Assembly (NCBI GenBank): GCA_937871635.1
Contig: CALMNS010000270.1
Location: forward strand, 1 to 8,420
DNA: 8,420 nt
Direction of reading: 5' to 3'
Source: an uncultured Solirubrobacter sp.
GTDB lineage: Bacteria > Actinomycetota > Thermoleophilia > Solirubrobacterales > Solirubrobacteraceae
The position numbers and the translations under genes are program-made. The notes under the pieces were generated by a model. That model was given only the letters and a program-made list of their open reading frames with translations. It made no database searches and had not been told where the DNA came from. The first letter of the stretch is position 1. Each line of letters opens with the position of its first letter. Positions 1-6,398 of the stretch are shown one piece after another.

Positions 1-586
1 CGTCGGCGACGTACGGCGGGTTGGAGACCACCGCGTCGAAGCGCCCGGAGACCGGGGCGAGCAGGTCCCCCCGGAGCAGCTCGACCTCGAGGCCGAGCAG
101 CAGCGCGTTGGCCCGGGCCACGGCGAGCGCGTCGGCGCTCACGTCCGTGGCCACCACGGAGAGGTCCGGGCGCTCGTGCTTGAGGGCGAGCGCGATGGCG
201 CCCGAGCCCGTGCCGACGTCGACCACCCGCGCGCCCTCGGGCAGCCGCGCCAGCGCCGCCTCGACGACGTGCTCGGTCTCCGGCCGCGGGACGAGCACGC
301 GGGGATCCACCTTGAGCTCGATCCCGCGGAAGCCCTTCTCCCCCAGGAGGTAGGCGACGGGCTCGCGCTCGCGGCGCCGCCGGGCCAGATCGGCGAAGCG
401 CCGCGCCTCCTCGGGCTCGAGCAGCCGCGCGCCGCTCGCGACGACCTCGGCCCGGCTCAGTCCCGTGGCGGCGCCCAGCAGCAGCTCGGCGTCGAGCCGC
501 GGCGAGTCGACCTTCGCCGCGGTCAGCGCGATGGTCGCCGACTCCAGCGCGTCGCGGATGCTCGTGCGGCCGATCGTCCGTGCCAT
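1..586 (-). CDS. prmC: Peptide chain release factor N5-glutamine methyltransferase PrmC (HemK), 3' end cut off
   Basis: This is an S-adenosylmethionine-dependent methyltransferase that methylates the glutamine of the GGQ motif in class I release factors. The first 195 residues are visible; the C-terminus lies beyond the left edge. An N-terminal helical release-factor-binding domain (about 1-80) is followed by GFRGIELKVDPRVLVPRPETE near 85-105, the SAM-binding loop VDVGTGSGAIALA (GTGSG at 125-129), ATDVS at 147-150 and the catalytic NPPY at 189-192. Family members are usually about 280 residues, so roughly a third is missing. The ATG at 586 is the only reasonable start; its GGAG is just 2 bases away, so ribosome binding looks weak. 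It follows prfA, whose product is its substrate, but a 181-base gap with two hairpins separates them, so it may be partly uncoupled or have its own promoter. Identification is firm. Confidence 0.95.
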   Translation of the reverse strand, partial: MARTIGRTSIRDALESATIALTAAKVDSPRLDAELLLGAATGLSRAEVVASGARLLEPEEARRFADLARRRREREPVAYLLGEKGFRGIELKVDPRVLVPRPETEHVVEAALARLPEGARVVDVGTGSGAIALALKHERPDLSVVATDVSADALAVARANALLLGLEVELLRGDLLAPVSGRFDAVVSNPPYVAD

Positions 587-645
587 GGCTCCAGGGTGGC
601 AGGGCGGAGCGGCGATTGGGGGGCGAGCGGTGCTGGGAGTGCTCG

Positions 646-699
646 GCGAAAACTGCTAGCCAGTGCTAGCACAGGAGTAGCACCGGCTAGCGGTTTCGC
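646..699. repeat. Long imperfect hairpin made of GCTAGC repeats; possible terminator or attenuator
   Basis: Arms at 646-668 and 678-699 pair around a 9-base loop (669-677). GTGCTA (663-668) pairs with TAGCAC (678-683), GCTAGCC (655-661) with GGCTAGC (685-691), and GCGAAAAC (646-653) with GTTTCGC (693-699) with one bulged A. In the minus-strand transcript the inner 14 pairs are continuous, with one G-U, and are followed by AGTTTTC, so the structure resembles an intrinsic terminator with a short U tract. The loop-side half contains another perfect palindrome, GTGCTAGCAC (663-672). GCTAGC occurs at 655, 665 and 686. The pairing is read directly; the function (terminator, attenuator, operator or dispersed repeat) is inference. 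Confidence 0.6.
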
Positions 700-723
700 G
701 CCGAGGCCCGATGCGCACGCTCG

Positions 724-751
724 ACGGCCCCCGGCCCTTCACCGGGGCCGT
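724..751 (-). terminator. Terminator-like GC hairpin just after prfA
   Basis: ACGGCCCCCGG (724-734) pairs with CCGGGGCCGT (742-751) with one bulged C around a 7-base loop. In the prfA transcript it starts 16 bases after the stop codon. No U tract follows, so it may be a GC-only terminator, an mRNA-end stabiliser or a pause site. Confidence 0.4.
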
Positions 752-767
752 TGACCTCCGTCCCGCT

Positions 768-1823
768 TCAGGCGGCCCCGGAGGCGCTCAGCTCGAGCTT
801 GCGCCGCTTCTCGTCGGACTGGAGGGCCTCGGTCATCTCGTCGAGCTCCCCCGCGAGCAGCGCCTCGAGGTTGTGGACGGTGAGCTTGACCCGGTGGTCG
901 GTCACCCGGCGCTCGGGGAAGTTGTAGGTGCGGATCTTCTCGGCGCGGGCGCCCGTGCCGACCTGGGCGGAGCGGTCCGCCGCGAGCTCGGCGTGCTGGC
1001 GGGCCATCTCCTGCTCGTAGAGGCGCGCGCGGAGCACCTTCATCGCCCGCTCGCGGTTCTGGAGCTGGGACTTCTCGTCCTGCATGGAGACGACCAGGCC
1101 GGTCGGCTTGTGGGTGATGCGCACCGCCGAATCCGTGGTGTTCACGGACTGGCCGCCCGGTCCGCTCGAGCGGTAGACGTCGATCTCGAGGTCGTTCATG
1201 TCGATCGAGACGTCGACGTCCTCGGCCTCGGGCAGCACGGCGACGGTCGCGGTGGAGGTGTGGATGCGCCCCTGGGACTCCGTCTCGGGGACCCGCTGGA
1301 CGCGGTGGGTGCCGCCCTCGAACTTGAAGACGGAGTAGGCCCCGTCGCCGCGGACCTCGAAGGTGTAGGCGCCGTCGGTCGCGTCCATCGTCTCCGTGGC
1401 GTAGCCGAGCCGGTCGGCGTAGCGCGTGAGCATCTTGAAGAGGTCGCCGGCCCAGTTGCCCGCCTCGTCGCCGCCCGCGCCCGCGCGGATCTCGACGATG
1501 ACGTTCTTGTCGTCGTTGGGGTCGCGCTCGACCATGGCGAGGCGGAGCTCCTCCTCGAGGGCCTCGATGCGCTCGCGGGCGGCGCGCAGCTCCTCGCGCA
1601 TCTCGGGGTCCTCGCCGCCCTCGTCGAGGAGCTCCTGGGCGCCCTCGGCGTCCGACGTCGCGTGGCGCCAGTCCGTGGCCAGCGCGGCCGCGGGGGCCAG
1701 TTGGCGGTAGCGCCGGCCGGCCTCCGCGTAGCGCCGGCGGTCGGAGATGACGGCGGGATCGGAGAGCTCGCGCTCCGCGTCGGCGAAGCGCGCCTCGATC
1801 TGCTCGACGAGCTGGCCGATCAC
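768..1823 (-). CDS. prfA: Peptide chain release factor 1 (RF1)
   Basis: RF1 recognises UAA and UAG in the ribosomal A site and triggers hydrolysis of the peptidyl-tRNA ester. The 351-residue length is usual for the family (about 355-360). The N-terminal coiled region (about 1-100) is followed by the conserved AGAGGDEA (114-121). The RF1-type stop-codon motif PxT is PET at 179-181, inside RVPETESQGRIHTS; RF2 would have SPF. The peptidyl-hydrolase loop SSGPGGQSVNTTDSAVR carries GGQ at 223-225, and Gln225 is the expected target of PrmC encoded downstream. The start is GTG at 1823. The frame stays open for a few codons upstream but offers no better start codon, and there is no clear Shine-Dalgarno. 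It lies 45 bases after rpmE and is probably co-transcribed with it. Nothing in the protein is odd. Confidence 0.97.
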   Translation of the reverse strand: MIGQLVEQIEARFADAERELSDPAVISDRRRYAEAGRRYRQLAPAAALATDWRHATSDAEGAQELLDEGGEDPEMREELRAARERIEALEEELRLAMVERDPNDDKNVIVEIRAGAGGDEAGNWAGDLFKMLTRYADRLGYATETMDATDGAYTFEVRGDGAYSVFKFEGGTHRVQRVPETESQGRIHTSTATVAVLPEAEDVDVSIDMNDLEIDVYRSSGPGGQSVNTTDSAVRITHKPTGLVVSMQDEKSQLQNRERAMKVLRARLYEQEMARQHAELAADRSAQVGTGARAEKIRTYNFPERRVTDHRVKLTVHNLEALLAGELDEMTEALQSDEKRRKLELSASGAA

Positions 1824-1868
1824 GCGGTCGAGTCTATGAGGACCCGGCCGCGGTGCCGCCCCGCGCGG

Positions 1869-2084
1869 CTAGGCGTCGCCGCGGGCGCGCTTGGCGGCGC
1901 GGCGCTGGAAGCGCTCCACGCGGCCGCCGGTGTCCACGAGCTTCTGCCGGCCCGTGTAGAACGGATGGCAGTTCGAGCAGATCTCAACGTTGATCTGCGC
2001 CTCGGTGGAGCGCGTCGTGAACCGGTTGCCACACGTGCAGCGCACGTGGGACTCGACGTACTCGGGATGGATGTCGGTCTTCAT
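1869..2084 (-). CDS. rpmE: 50S ribosomal protein bL31, zinc-binding (C+) form
   Basis: This is a small protein of the large ribosomal subunit at the central protuberance and intersubunit bridge. The 71 residues begin MKTDIHPEYVES and carry both zinc-ligand pairs, Cys16-x-Cys18 and Cys36-x-x-Cys39 (CSNCHPFYTGRQK). It is therefore the C+ type that zinc-responsive regulators often replace with a C- paralogue under zinc limitation. The tail is basic (RRAAKRARGDA). The start is the ATG at 2084; the frame is open further upstream, to about 2198, but bL31 proteins begin at this Met and the extension has no family resemblance. There is no Shine-Dalgarno before the ATG, and a possible -10 (TACACT, 2100-2095) ends only 10 bases away, so the mRNA may have a very short leader. 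First gene of rpmE-prfA-prmC, divergent from the hydrolase. Confidence 0.96.
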   Translation of the reverse strand: MKTDIHPEYVESHVRCTCGNRFTTRSTEAQINVEICSNCHPFYTGRQKLVDTGGRVERFQRRAAKRARGDA

Positions 2085-2094
2085 GGTGTGAGAC

Positions 2095-2100
2095 AGTGTA
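2095..2100 (-). promoter_or_regulatory. Candidate -10 element for rpmE
   Basis: TACACT read on the minus strand fits an actinobacterial TAnnnT -10 box. It ends 10 bases before the rpmE ATG, so a start site 6-7 bases downstream would leave only a few untranslated bases. No convincing -35 is present; TTGAAG lies only 10 bases upstream, which is too close. Confidence 0.35.
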
Positions 2101-2103
2101 GCG

Positions 2104-2889
2104 GTGCTTACTTCAAGTAAGAGGGGGCCGGAGGACGGCCCCGTCGTCCTGCTGGTCCACGGCTGGCCAGAGTCCTCGCACATGTGGCGCGGGGTCATGG
2201 CGCCGCTGGCCGAGGCGGGCTACCGCGCGATCGCCCCCGACCTCCTCGGCTACGGCGACTCGCCGAGCGACCGGCCGCACACCTGGGAGCGCCAGGTCGA
2301 GGCGCTCGAGGCCTTCCGCCGCGCCGAGGGCCTCGAGCGCGTCACCCTCGTCGTCCACGACTGGGGCGGGCTGATCGGCCTGCGGTGGGCGTGCGACCAT
2401 CCGGAGGCGGTCGAGCGGCTCGTCATCTCGAGCACCGGCTTCTTCGCCGACGGCAAGTGGCACGGCCTGGCCAGGCGCCTGCGCACCCCCGGCGAGGGCG
2501 AGCAGATCGTCGAGGGGATGACCCGCGAGGCGTTCGGCGAGCTCATCGCCCAGGCCAGCTCCGGTGTCGACGAGGCTGCCGCCGACGCGTACTTCAAGGC
2601 CTTCGCCGACGAGGACGGGCGCCAGGGCGCGCTCGAGCTCTACCGCTCCGGCGACTTCGAGAAGCTCGCCGCCTACGAGGGGCGGCTGGCCGCCCTGGGC
2701 GTGCCGACCCTGGTCCTGTGGGGCGCCGACGACCCGTTCGCCCCCGTCGCCGGCGCGAGGCGCCTCGAGGCGGAGATCCCCGGCGCCGAGCTCGTCGTCC
2801 TCGAGGGGACGGGGCACTTCGTGGTCGAAGACGCGCCGGAGCGCTACGCCGGGGCGCTGCTCGACTTCCTCGCCCGCACGGCCGTCTAG
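2104..2889 (+). CDS. Alpha/beta-hydrolase, epoxide hydrolase / haloalkane dehalogenase-like
   Basis: This 261-residue alpha/beta-hydrolase uses an aspartate nucleophile, which points to hydrolysis of epoxides or carbon-halogen bonds through an alkyl-enzyme ester rather than to an esterase. HGWPESSHMWR (19-29) gives the HGxP oxyanion motif. VVHDWGG places nucleophile Asp86, WGADDPF gives the likely acid Asp210 (GxxD), and GTGHFVVED gives His238. The cap domain (about 112-195) contains Tyr163, Tyr180 and Tyr191, candidates for the ring-opening tyrosines of epoxide hydrolases. The start has to be GTG at 2104, because an in-frame TGA lies at 2089-2091 and the next ATG falls after the HGWP motif. 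This leaves only 13 residues before the first core strand, shorter than usual, and there is no visible ribosome-binding site. Probably soluble and cytoplasmic; the substrate cannot be read from the sequence. Confidence 0.88.
   Translation: MLTSSKRGPEDGPVVLLVHGWPESSHMWRGVMAPLAEAGYRAIAPDLLGYGDSPSDRPHTWERQVEALEAFRRAEGLERVTLVVHDWGGLIGLRWACDHPEAVERLVISSTGFFADGKWHGLARRLRTPGEGEQIVEGMTREAFGELIAQASSGVDEAAADAYFKAFADEDGRQGALELYRSGDFEKLAAYEGRLAALGVPTLVLWGADDPFAPVAGARRLEAEIPGAELVVLEGTGHFVVEDAPERYAGALLDFLARTAV
2107..2121. promoter_or_regulatory. Perfect 7+1+7 palindrome between rpmE and the hydrolase
   Basis: CTTACTT-C-AAGTAAG is a perfect inverted repeat. It starts at the second codon of the hydrolase and lies 23 bases upstream of the rpmE start, just behind its candidate -10. 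It is AT-rich against a very GC-rich background, which favours a protein-binding site. A dimeric regulator here could affect both divergent genes. The binding protein is unknown and is not encoded in the window. Confidence 0.45.
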
Positions 2890-3638
2890 CCCGAGGCCGC
2901 GGCCGCCTCCGCCGGGCAGGCCCGGACGAGCTGGTTGTCGGCCTCGTCGCGCTCGTCGACCGCGCCGTCGCTGTCCACGCGCACCACGATGGAGCCGCCG
3001 GGCCGGCAGACCGGGCCCTCGAAGACGGGCTCGGTGGGCCCCTTGACCGGCAGGCCGGTGATGACCCGCAGCGGGGCGAGCGCCGTGCCGTCGACCGTCA
3101 GGCTGACGAGGAAGGGCTCCGCGGGGGCGCGGCCCGCGTTGCGCACGGGGACCGTGTAGGTGCCGCGCGACGCGCCGAGGCCGATCCGCACCGGCTCGAG
3201 GTCGGCGCGCAGGTCGGGCTGGGCGCAGACGGGGGACGTGCGCTCGGCCGACGCCAGCCGGCGGCCGCCGGCGTCGAGCCAGCGGAAGCGGACGAGCATG
3301 CGGTAGGCGGCCGGGGCGAGCAGGCCCTCCACCCGCTTGGCGAAGACGTAGCGACGGGGGGCGGGGTCGGCCGTGTTCCAGGCACCGAACCCGGGCGCCG
3401 GCACGCGCGCCCACTTCGCGCCGCCGGGCAGCCGGGTCTGCAGCTCGAAGCGCACCTGCAGCCGGCGGGCCCCGTCGAGCGTGCGCATGCGGCTCTCGAC
3501 CGTCATCGTCCGGGCCGACGGGTCGAGCGAGGACTGGCATTCGAGCAGGCGCGTGGTGGCCGAGGGCGACGCCGCCGAGGCGGCGGGCGCCCACAGGCCG
3601 AGCGCGACGGCGATGAGCAGGAGCGGCTTCACACCCAC
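2886..3638 (-). CDS. Secreted CARDB-like protein of unknown function
   Basis: This 250-residue exported protein begins with a signal peptide: Lys4, a hydrophobic stretch LLLIAVALGLW (6-16), and a likely cleavage after PAASA near residue 22. The mature part has two regions. Residues about 30-140 (with RTMTVESRMRT and AYRMLVRFRWLDAGGR) look beta-rich but unrecognised. Residues about 141-241 resemble a CARDB Ig-like domain: PDLRADLEPV, then YTVPVRNAGRAPAEPFLVSLTVDG, then VDERDEADNQ. The four cysteines are 34, 138, 211 and 241, enough for two disulfides outside the cell. The start is uncertain: GTG at 3638, or GTG at 3632, which would give the typical MKPLLL opening. It begins 28 bases after the ETF-QO stop and is probably read through from that operon. 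Its stop overlaps the hydrolase stop. Binding or adhesion is only an inference. Confidence 0.8.
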   Translation of the reverse strand: MGVKPLLLIAVALGLWAPAASAASPSATTRLLECQSSLDPSARTMTVESRMRTLDGARRLQVRFELQTRLPGGAKWARVPAPGFGAWNTADPAPRRYVFAKRVEGLLAPAAYRMLVRFRWLDAGGRRLASAERTSPVCAQPDLRADLEPVRIGLGASRGTYTVPVRNAGRAPAEPFLVSLTVDGTALAPLRVITGLPVKGPTEPVFEGPVCRPGGSIVVRVDSDGAVDERDEADNQLVRACPAEAAAASG

Positions 3639-3666
3639 TCAACGGGTGAGCGCCGCCCGAGTTGCT

Positions 3667-5415
3667 CTACGTGATGCGGTAAAGCGGCCCGTCGCCGCCC
3701 TCGGGGGTGGTCAGCCGGCCGCCCTTCGCCGTGATCGCCCCGCACTGCACGCAGTTCGTGTAGTTGACCTGCACGTCGACGTGGTCGCCCACCTGGTCCT
3801 CGGGGACCTCATAGACGCCGGCCGGGCACATCCACGCCCACGTCTCGGCGATCACCCGCGGCACCCGCTCCTGCACCCGGATGTGGTTCGGGGCGTCGTC
3901 GCGGGTCGCGTTGCCCGAGATGTAGACGGAGGACAGCTTGTCGAACGTGTACTTGCCGTCCGGCTTGGGATAGGCGTCCTTCGTGTCGCCGACGAACATG
4001 GCCTGGGCGTCGTTGCGGTGCCACCCCAGCCGGCCCGGCGGCAGCTTGCCCTTCGTCGCGATGGCGAGGTTGACGATCGGGCCGCCCTGGAGGAAGCCCT
4101 TGGAGAAGGGCTGGCGGGTGTTGCGCACGGTGTAGAGCTGCTGGCCGACCGGCGAGGCCTCGACCGCCTCCTCGTACGGCGTGAGGTCCGCCGTGCCCGC
4201 CTTGAGCGACGCGTAGATCTGCTCGGCGGCGAGGATCCCCGACGCGATGCAGTGGTGCACGCCCTTGAGCGACACGGTGTCGACCATCCCGCCCGAGTCG
4301 CCGACCAGCAGCGCGCCCGGCATCGAGAGCTTGGGCATCGACCAGTAGCCGCCGCCCGGCAGCGCCTTGGCCCCCCAGGCGACGCGCTCGCCGCCCTCGA
4401 GGATCCCGCGCACGAGCGGATGGGTCTTGAAGAGCTGGAGCAGGTCGTGCGCCGAGGTGGTCGCGTCGGCGTACTCGAGGTCGAGCACGAACCCGATCGA
4501 GACGAGGTCGTCGCCGGTCTTCTCGTCCTTCATCGGGTAGATCCAGGTGCCGCCGATCTGGTGGTACTTGGCGGAGACCTTGAGCGGCCAGGGCCCGACC
4601 GTGTGGATCACGCGGTCGAGCGGCTTGGCCACCTTCCAGACCTCCTTGACCCCGAGCTCCCAGACCTGCGGCTCGCGGCCCTCGGAGAGCCCGAACTCCT
4701 TGATCGCCGCGCCGGTCAGGTGACCCCAGCAGCCCTCGGCGAGCACGGTGTGCCTCGCGACGACGTCCGTCCCGGGCTCGAAGTTGCCCAGCGGGGCGCC
4801 GTCCTTGCCGCGGCCCTTGTCCCCGGTGCGCACGCCGCGGACCACGCCGTCCTCGACGAGCAGCTGCGACGCCGCCGTCTCCGTGAGCACGTAGGCGCCG
4901 CCCTCCTCGGCCTGCTCCTGCTGGTAGCGGGCCAGCGCGGAGACCGAGATGACCTCGTTGCCGTGGTTCTTGAACGGGGGCGGGGTCGGGATCCTCACCG
5001 AGCGCTTGGCGCTCGGCATGAGGTACACGGCCTCCTTGGTGACCTCGCCGTAGGCGAAGCCGAGCTCGCGCCACTGCTCGCGGGTGAGGTCCGGGAAGAG
5101 CTGCTCGAGCGGCTCGGGCCGCATGACCGCGCCGGAGAGGTTGTGGCCGCCGCACGTCTTGGCCTTCTCGATGACGGCGACGGGGACCTCGCCGAGCGAC
5201 TCCATCAGCTCCGGGTCGTCGCCCAGGAGCTGGAGGAGGCGGTTCGCGGTGGCCAGCCCGGCGGTGCCGCCGCCGATGATCGCCACCCCGACCTCGATCT
5301 GCTCGTCGGGATCGTCGAGCTCGCGCTTGATGAACTCCCGCCGGGAGTCGACCGGCGGCGGGTAGAGGATCGGCGCGACGGCGCGCTTGGCTGCGCCATC
5401 GTGCGCGCCGGCCAT
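3667..5415 (-). CDS. Electron transfer flavoprotein:quinone oxidoreductase (ETF dehydrogenase)
   Basis: This membrane-associated FAD and iron-sulfur enzyme oxidises reduced ETF and passes electrons to the quinone pool, probably menaquinone in an actinobacterium. The 582 residues contain the dinucleotide fold VAIIGGGTAGLATANRL (GGGTAG, 48-53), KTCGGHNLSGAVM near 86-98, VGDSGGMVDTVSLKGVHHCIASGILAAE, and a C-terminal ferredoxin-like segment starting MCPAGVYEV. Cluster cysteines are Cys530 (CPAG), Cys555 and Cys558 (NCVQC). The fourth ligand of the usual CxxCxxC is missing: residue 561 is Ile (CGAITAKGG). The ending PEGGDGPLY is otherwise normal. The start is the ATG at 5415 with GGGGAG seven bases ahead, inside the end of etfA; the frame is open further upstream but that part only shadows etfA. 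Two bases separate it from etfA, so translation is likely coupled. It resembles eukaryotic ETF-QO and FixC-FixX. Confidence 0.94.
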   Translation of the reverse strand: MAGAHDGAAKRAVAPILYPPPVDSRREFIKRELDDPDEQIEVGVAIIGGGTAGLATANRLLQLLGDDPELMESLGEVPVAVIEKAKTCGGHNLSGAVMRPEPLEQLFPDLTREQWRELGFAYGEVTKEAVYLMPSAKRSVRIPTPPPFKNHGNEVISVSALARYQQEQAEEGGAYVLTETAASQLLVEDGVVRGVRTGDKGRGKDGAPLGNFEPGTDVVARHTVLAEGCWGHLTGAAIKEFGLSEGREPQVWELGVKEVWKVAKPLDRVIHTVGPWPLKVSAKYHQIGGTWIYPMKDEKTGDDLVSIGFVLDLEYADATTSAHDLLQLFKTHPLVRGILEGGERVAWGAKALPGGGYWSMPKLSMPGALLVGDSGGMVDTVSLKGVHHCIASGILAAEQIYASLKAGTADLTPYEEAVEASPVGQQLYTVRNTRQPFSKGFLQGGPIVNLAIATKGKLPPGRLGWHRNDAQAMFVGDTKDAYPKPDGKYTFDKLSSVYISGNATRDDAPNHIRVQERVPRVIAETWAWMCPAGVYEVPEDQVGDHVDVQVNYTNCVQCGAITAKGGRLTTPEGGDGPLYRIT

Positions 5416-5417
5416 GG

Positions 5418-6398
5418 TCAACTCCCCTTCTTGGCCTTCACGGCCTCGGTCAGCTTGGGGACGATCTTGTTGAGGTCGCCGACGATCCCGAGGTCGGAGA
5501 ACTCGAAGATCGGGGCGTTGGAGTCCTTGTTGATCGCCACGATGTTCTCGCTCGACTGCATGCCGACCTTGTGCTGGATCGCGCCGGAGATCCCCGCGGC
5601 CAGGTACAGCTTGGGCGCGACGGTCTTGCCCGTCTGGCCGATCTGGGCGGAGTAGGAGTACCAGCCGGCGTCGACCACCGCGCGGGTGGCCGCCACCGCG
5701 CCGCCCAGCGAGCCCGCGAGCGCCTCGAGCGCCTCGAAGCCCTCCGCCTTGCCGAGGCCGCGGCCGCCGGCGATCAGGATGTCGGCGTCCTCGATGTTCA
5801 CGTCGGCGCCGCGCTGCTCGCCGCGCTGGACCATCGTCGCCTTGGTCGACCACTCCGACAGCTCGTAGTCGACGTCGACCACCGCGGCCGCCCCCGAGCC
5901 GCGCTCCACGATCTCGAACGCGTTGAGGCGGCCGATGATCACGCCGACGCTCGAGCGGTATTCGACGTCGGAGATCGAGGAGTCCTGCAGGATCGGCCGC
6001 TCGGCGACGAGCTTGCCGTCGCGCGCGTTGACCGCGGTGACCTCCATGGTCACCCCCGCGTCGAGGCGGGCGACCAGGCCCGCGCCGATCTCGAAGCCGA
6101 GCAGGCCGCCGCCGAACAGCGCGTAGCCGTGCCCGCCGTCGGAGATGACCTTGGCCATGGCGTCGACCACGGGCTGGGAGAGCCCCTCGGGGCCCTCGGC
6201 GCGGTGGACCGTCGTGGCGCCGTAGGTCCCGAGCGTGCCGCACAGCTCGTCGGTCAGCTCGGCCTTGGAGCCGAGCACGAGGGCGTGGGCCTCGCCGCCG
6301 ATCTCGGCCGCCAGCCTCGCGGCCTCAGAGACCGCCCCGAGCGAGTTCTTGTTGAAGGCGCCCTCGTAGTGCAGGGCGTAGACGAGGATGTTCGTCAC
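5418..6398 (-). CDS. etfA: Electron transfer flavoprotein alpha subunit
   Basis: The alpha subunit of the soluble ETF heterodimer carries FAD in its C-terminal domain and accepts electrons from acyl-CoA dehydrogenases and related enzymes. The 326 residues are a normal length. The N-terminal domain begins MTNILVYALHYEGAFNKNSLGAVSEA. The FAD domain shows AGGRGLGKAEGF (Arg213 in GGRGLG), GQTGKTVAPKLYLAAGISG (254-272), QHKVGMQSSENIVAINKD (275-292) and APIFEFSDLGIVGDL (295-309), all classic ETF-alpha segments. The start is GTG at 6398, immediately after the etfB TAG with no base between. AGAGGAAG lies 9 bases upstream, inside etfB. Direct abutment suggests translational coupling and 1:1 production of the two subunits. 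Confidence 0.96.
   Translation of the reverse strand: MTNILVYALHYEGAFNKNSLGAVSEAARLAAEIGGEAHALVLGSKAELTDELCGTLGTYGATTVHRAEGPEGLSQPVVDAMAKVISDGGHGYALFGGGLLGFEIGAGLVARLDAGVTMEVTAVNARDGKLVAERPILQDSSISDVEYRSSVGVIIGRLNAFEIVERGSGAAAVVDVDYELSEWSTKATMVQRGEQRGADVNIEDADILIAGGRGLGKAEGFEALEALAGSLGGAVAATRAVVDAGWYSYSAQIGQTGKTVAPKLYLAAGISGAIQHKVGMQSSENIVAINKDSNAPIFEFSDLGIVGDLNKIVPKLTEAVKAKKGS

Noticed and set aside
663..683. CIRCE heat-shock operator (TTAGCACTC-N9-GAGTGCTAA)
   Set aside because: The GTGCTA-N9-TAGCAC element has the right spacer, but the half-sites point the wrong way and the match is only six bases. No chaperone gene is adjacent.
587..767. Possible small gene in the prfA-prmC gap
   Set aside because: No minus-strand frame with a start and ribosome-binding site was seen, and the plus-strand frames crossing it are shadows of prmC and prfA. 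The gap is better explained by the two hairpins.
2085..2198. Longer bL31 start at 2198
   Set aside because: The extra residues resemble no ribosomal protein and overlap the hydrolase on the other strand. bL31 begins at the Met at 2084.
3373..5655. Very long plus-strand open frame opposite ETF-QO (with similar ones at 711-2120, 2184-3674 and 5571-7244)
   Set aside because: These are mirror frames of the real genes, produced by high third-position GC. Their translations are rich in Arg, Gly, Ala, Leu and Val and show no family motifs.
5416..6243. N-terminal extension of ETF-QO upstream of 5415
   Set aside because: The frame is open, but its product is low-complexity Arg/Gly-rich sequence that shadows etfA. 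A strong Shine-Dalgarno and the family N-terminus support the ATG at 5415.
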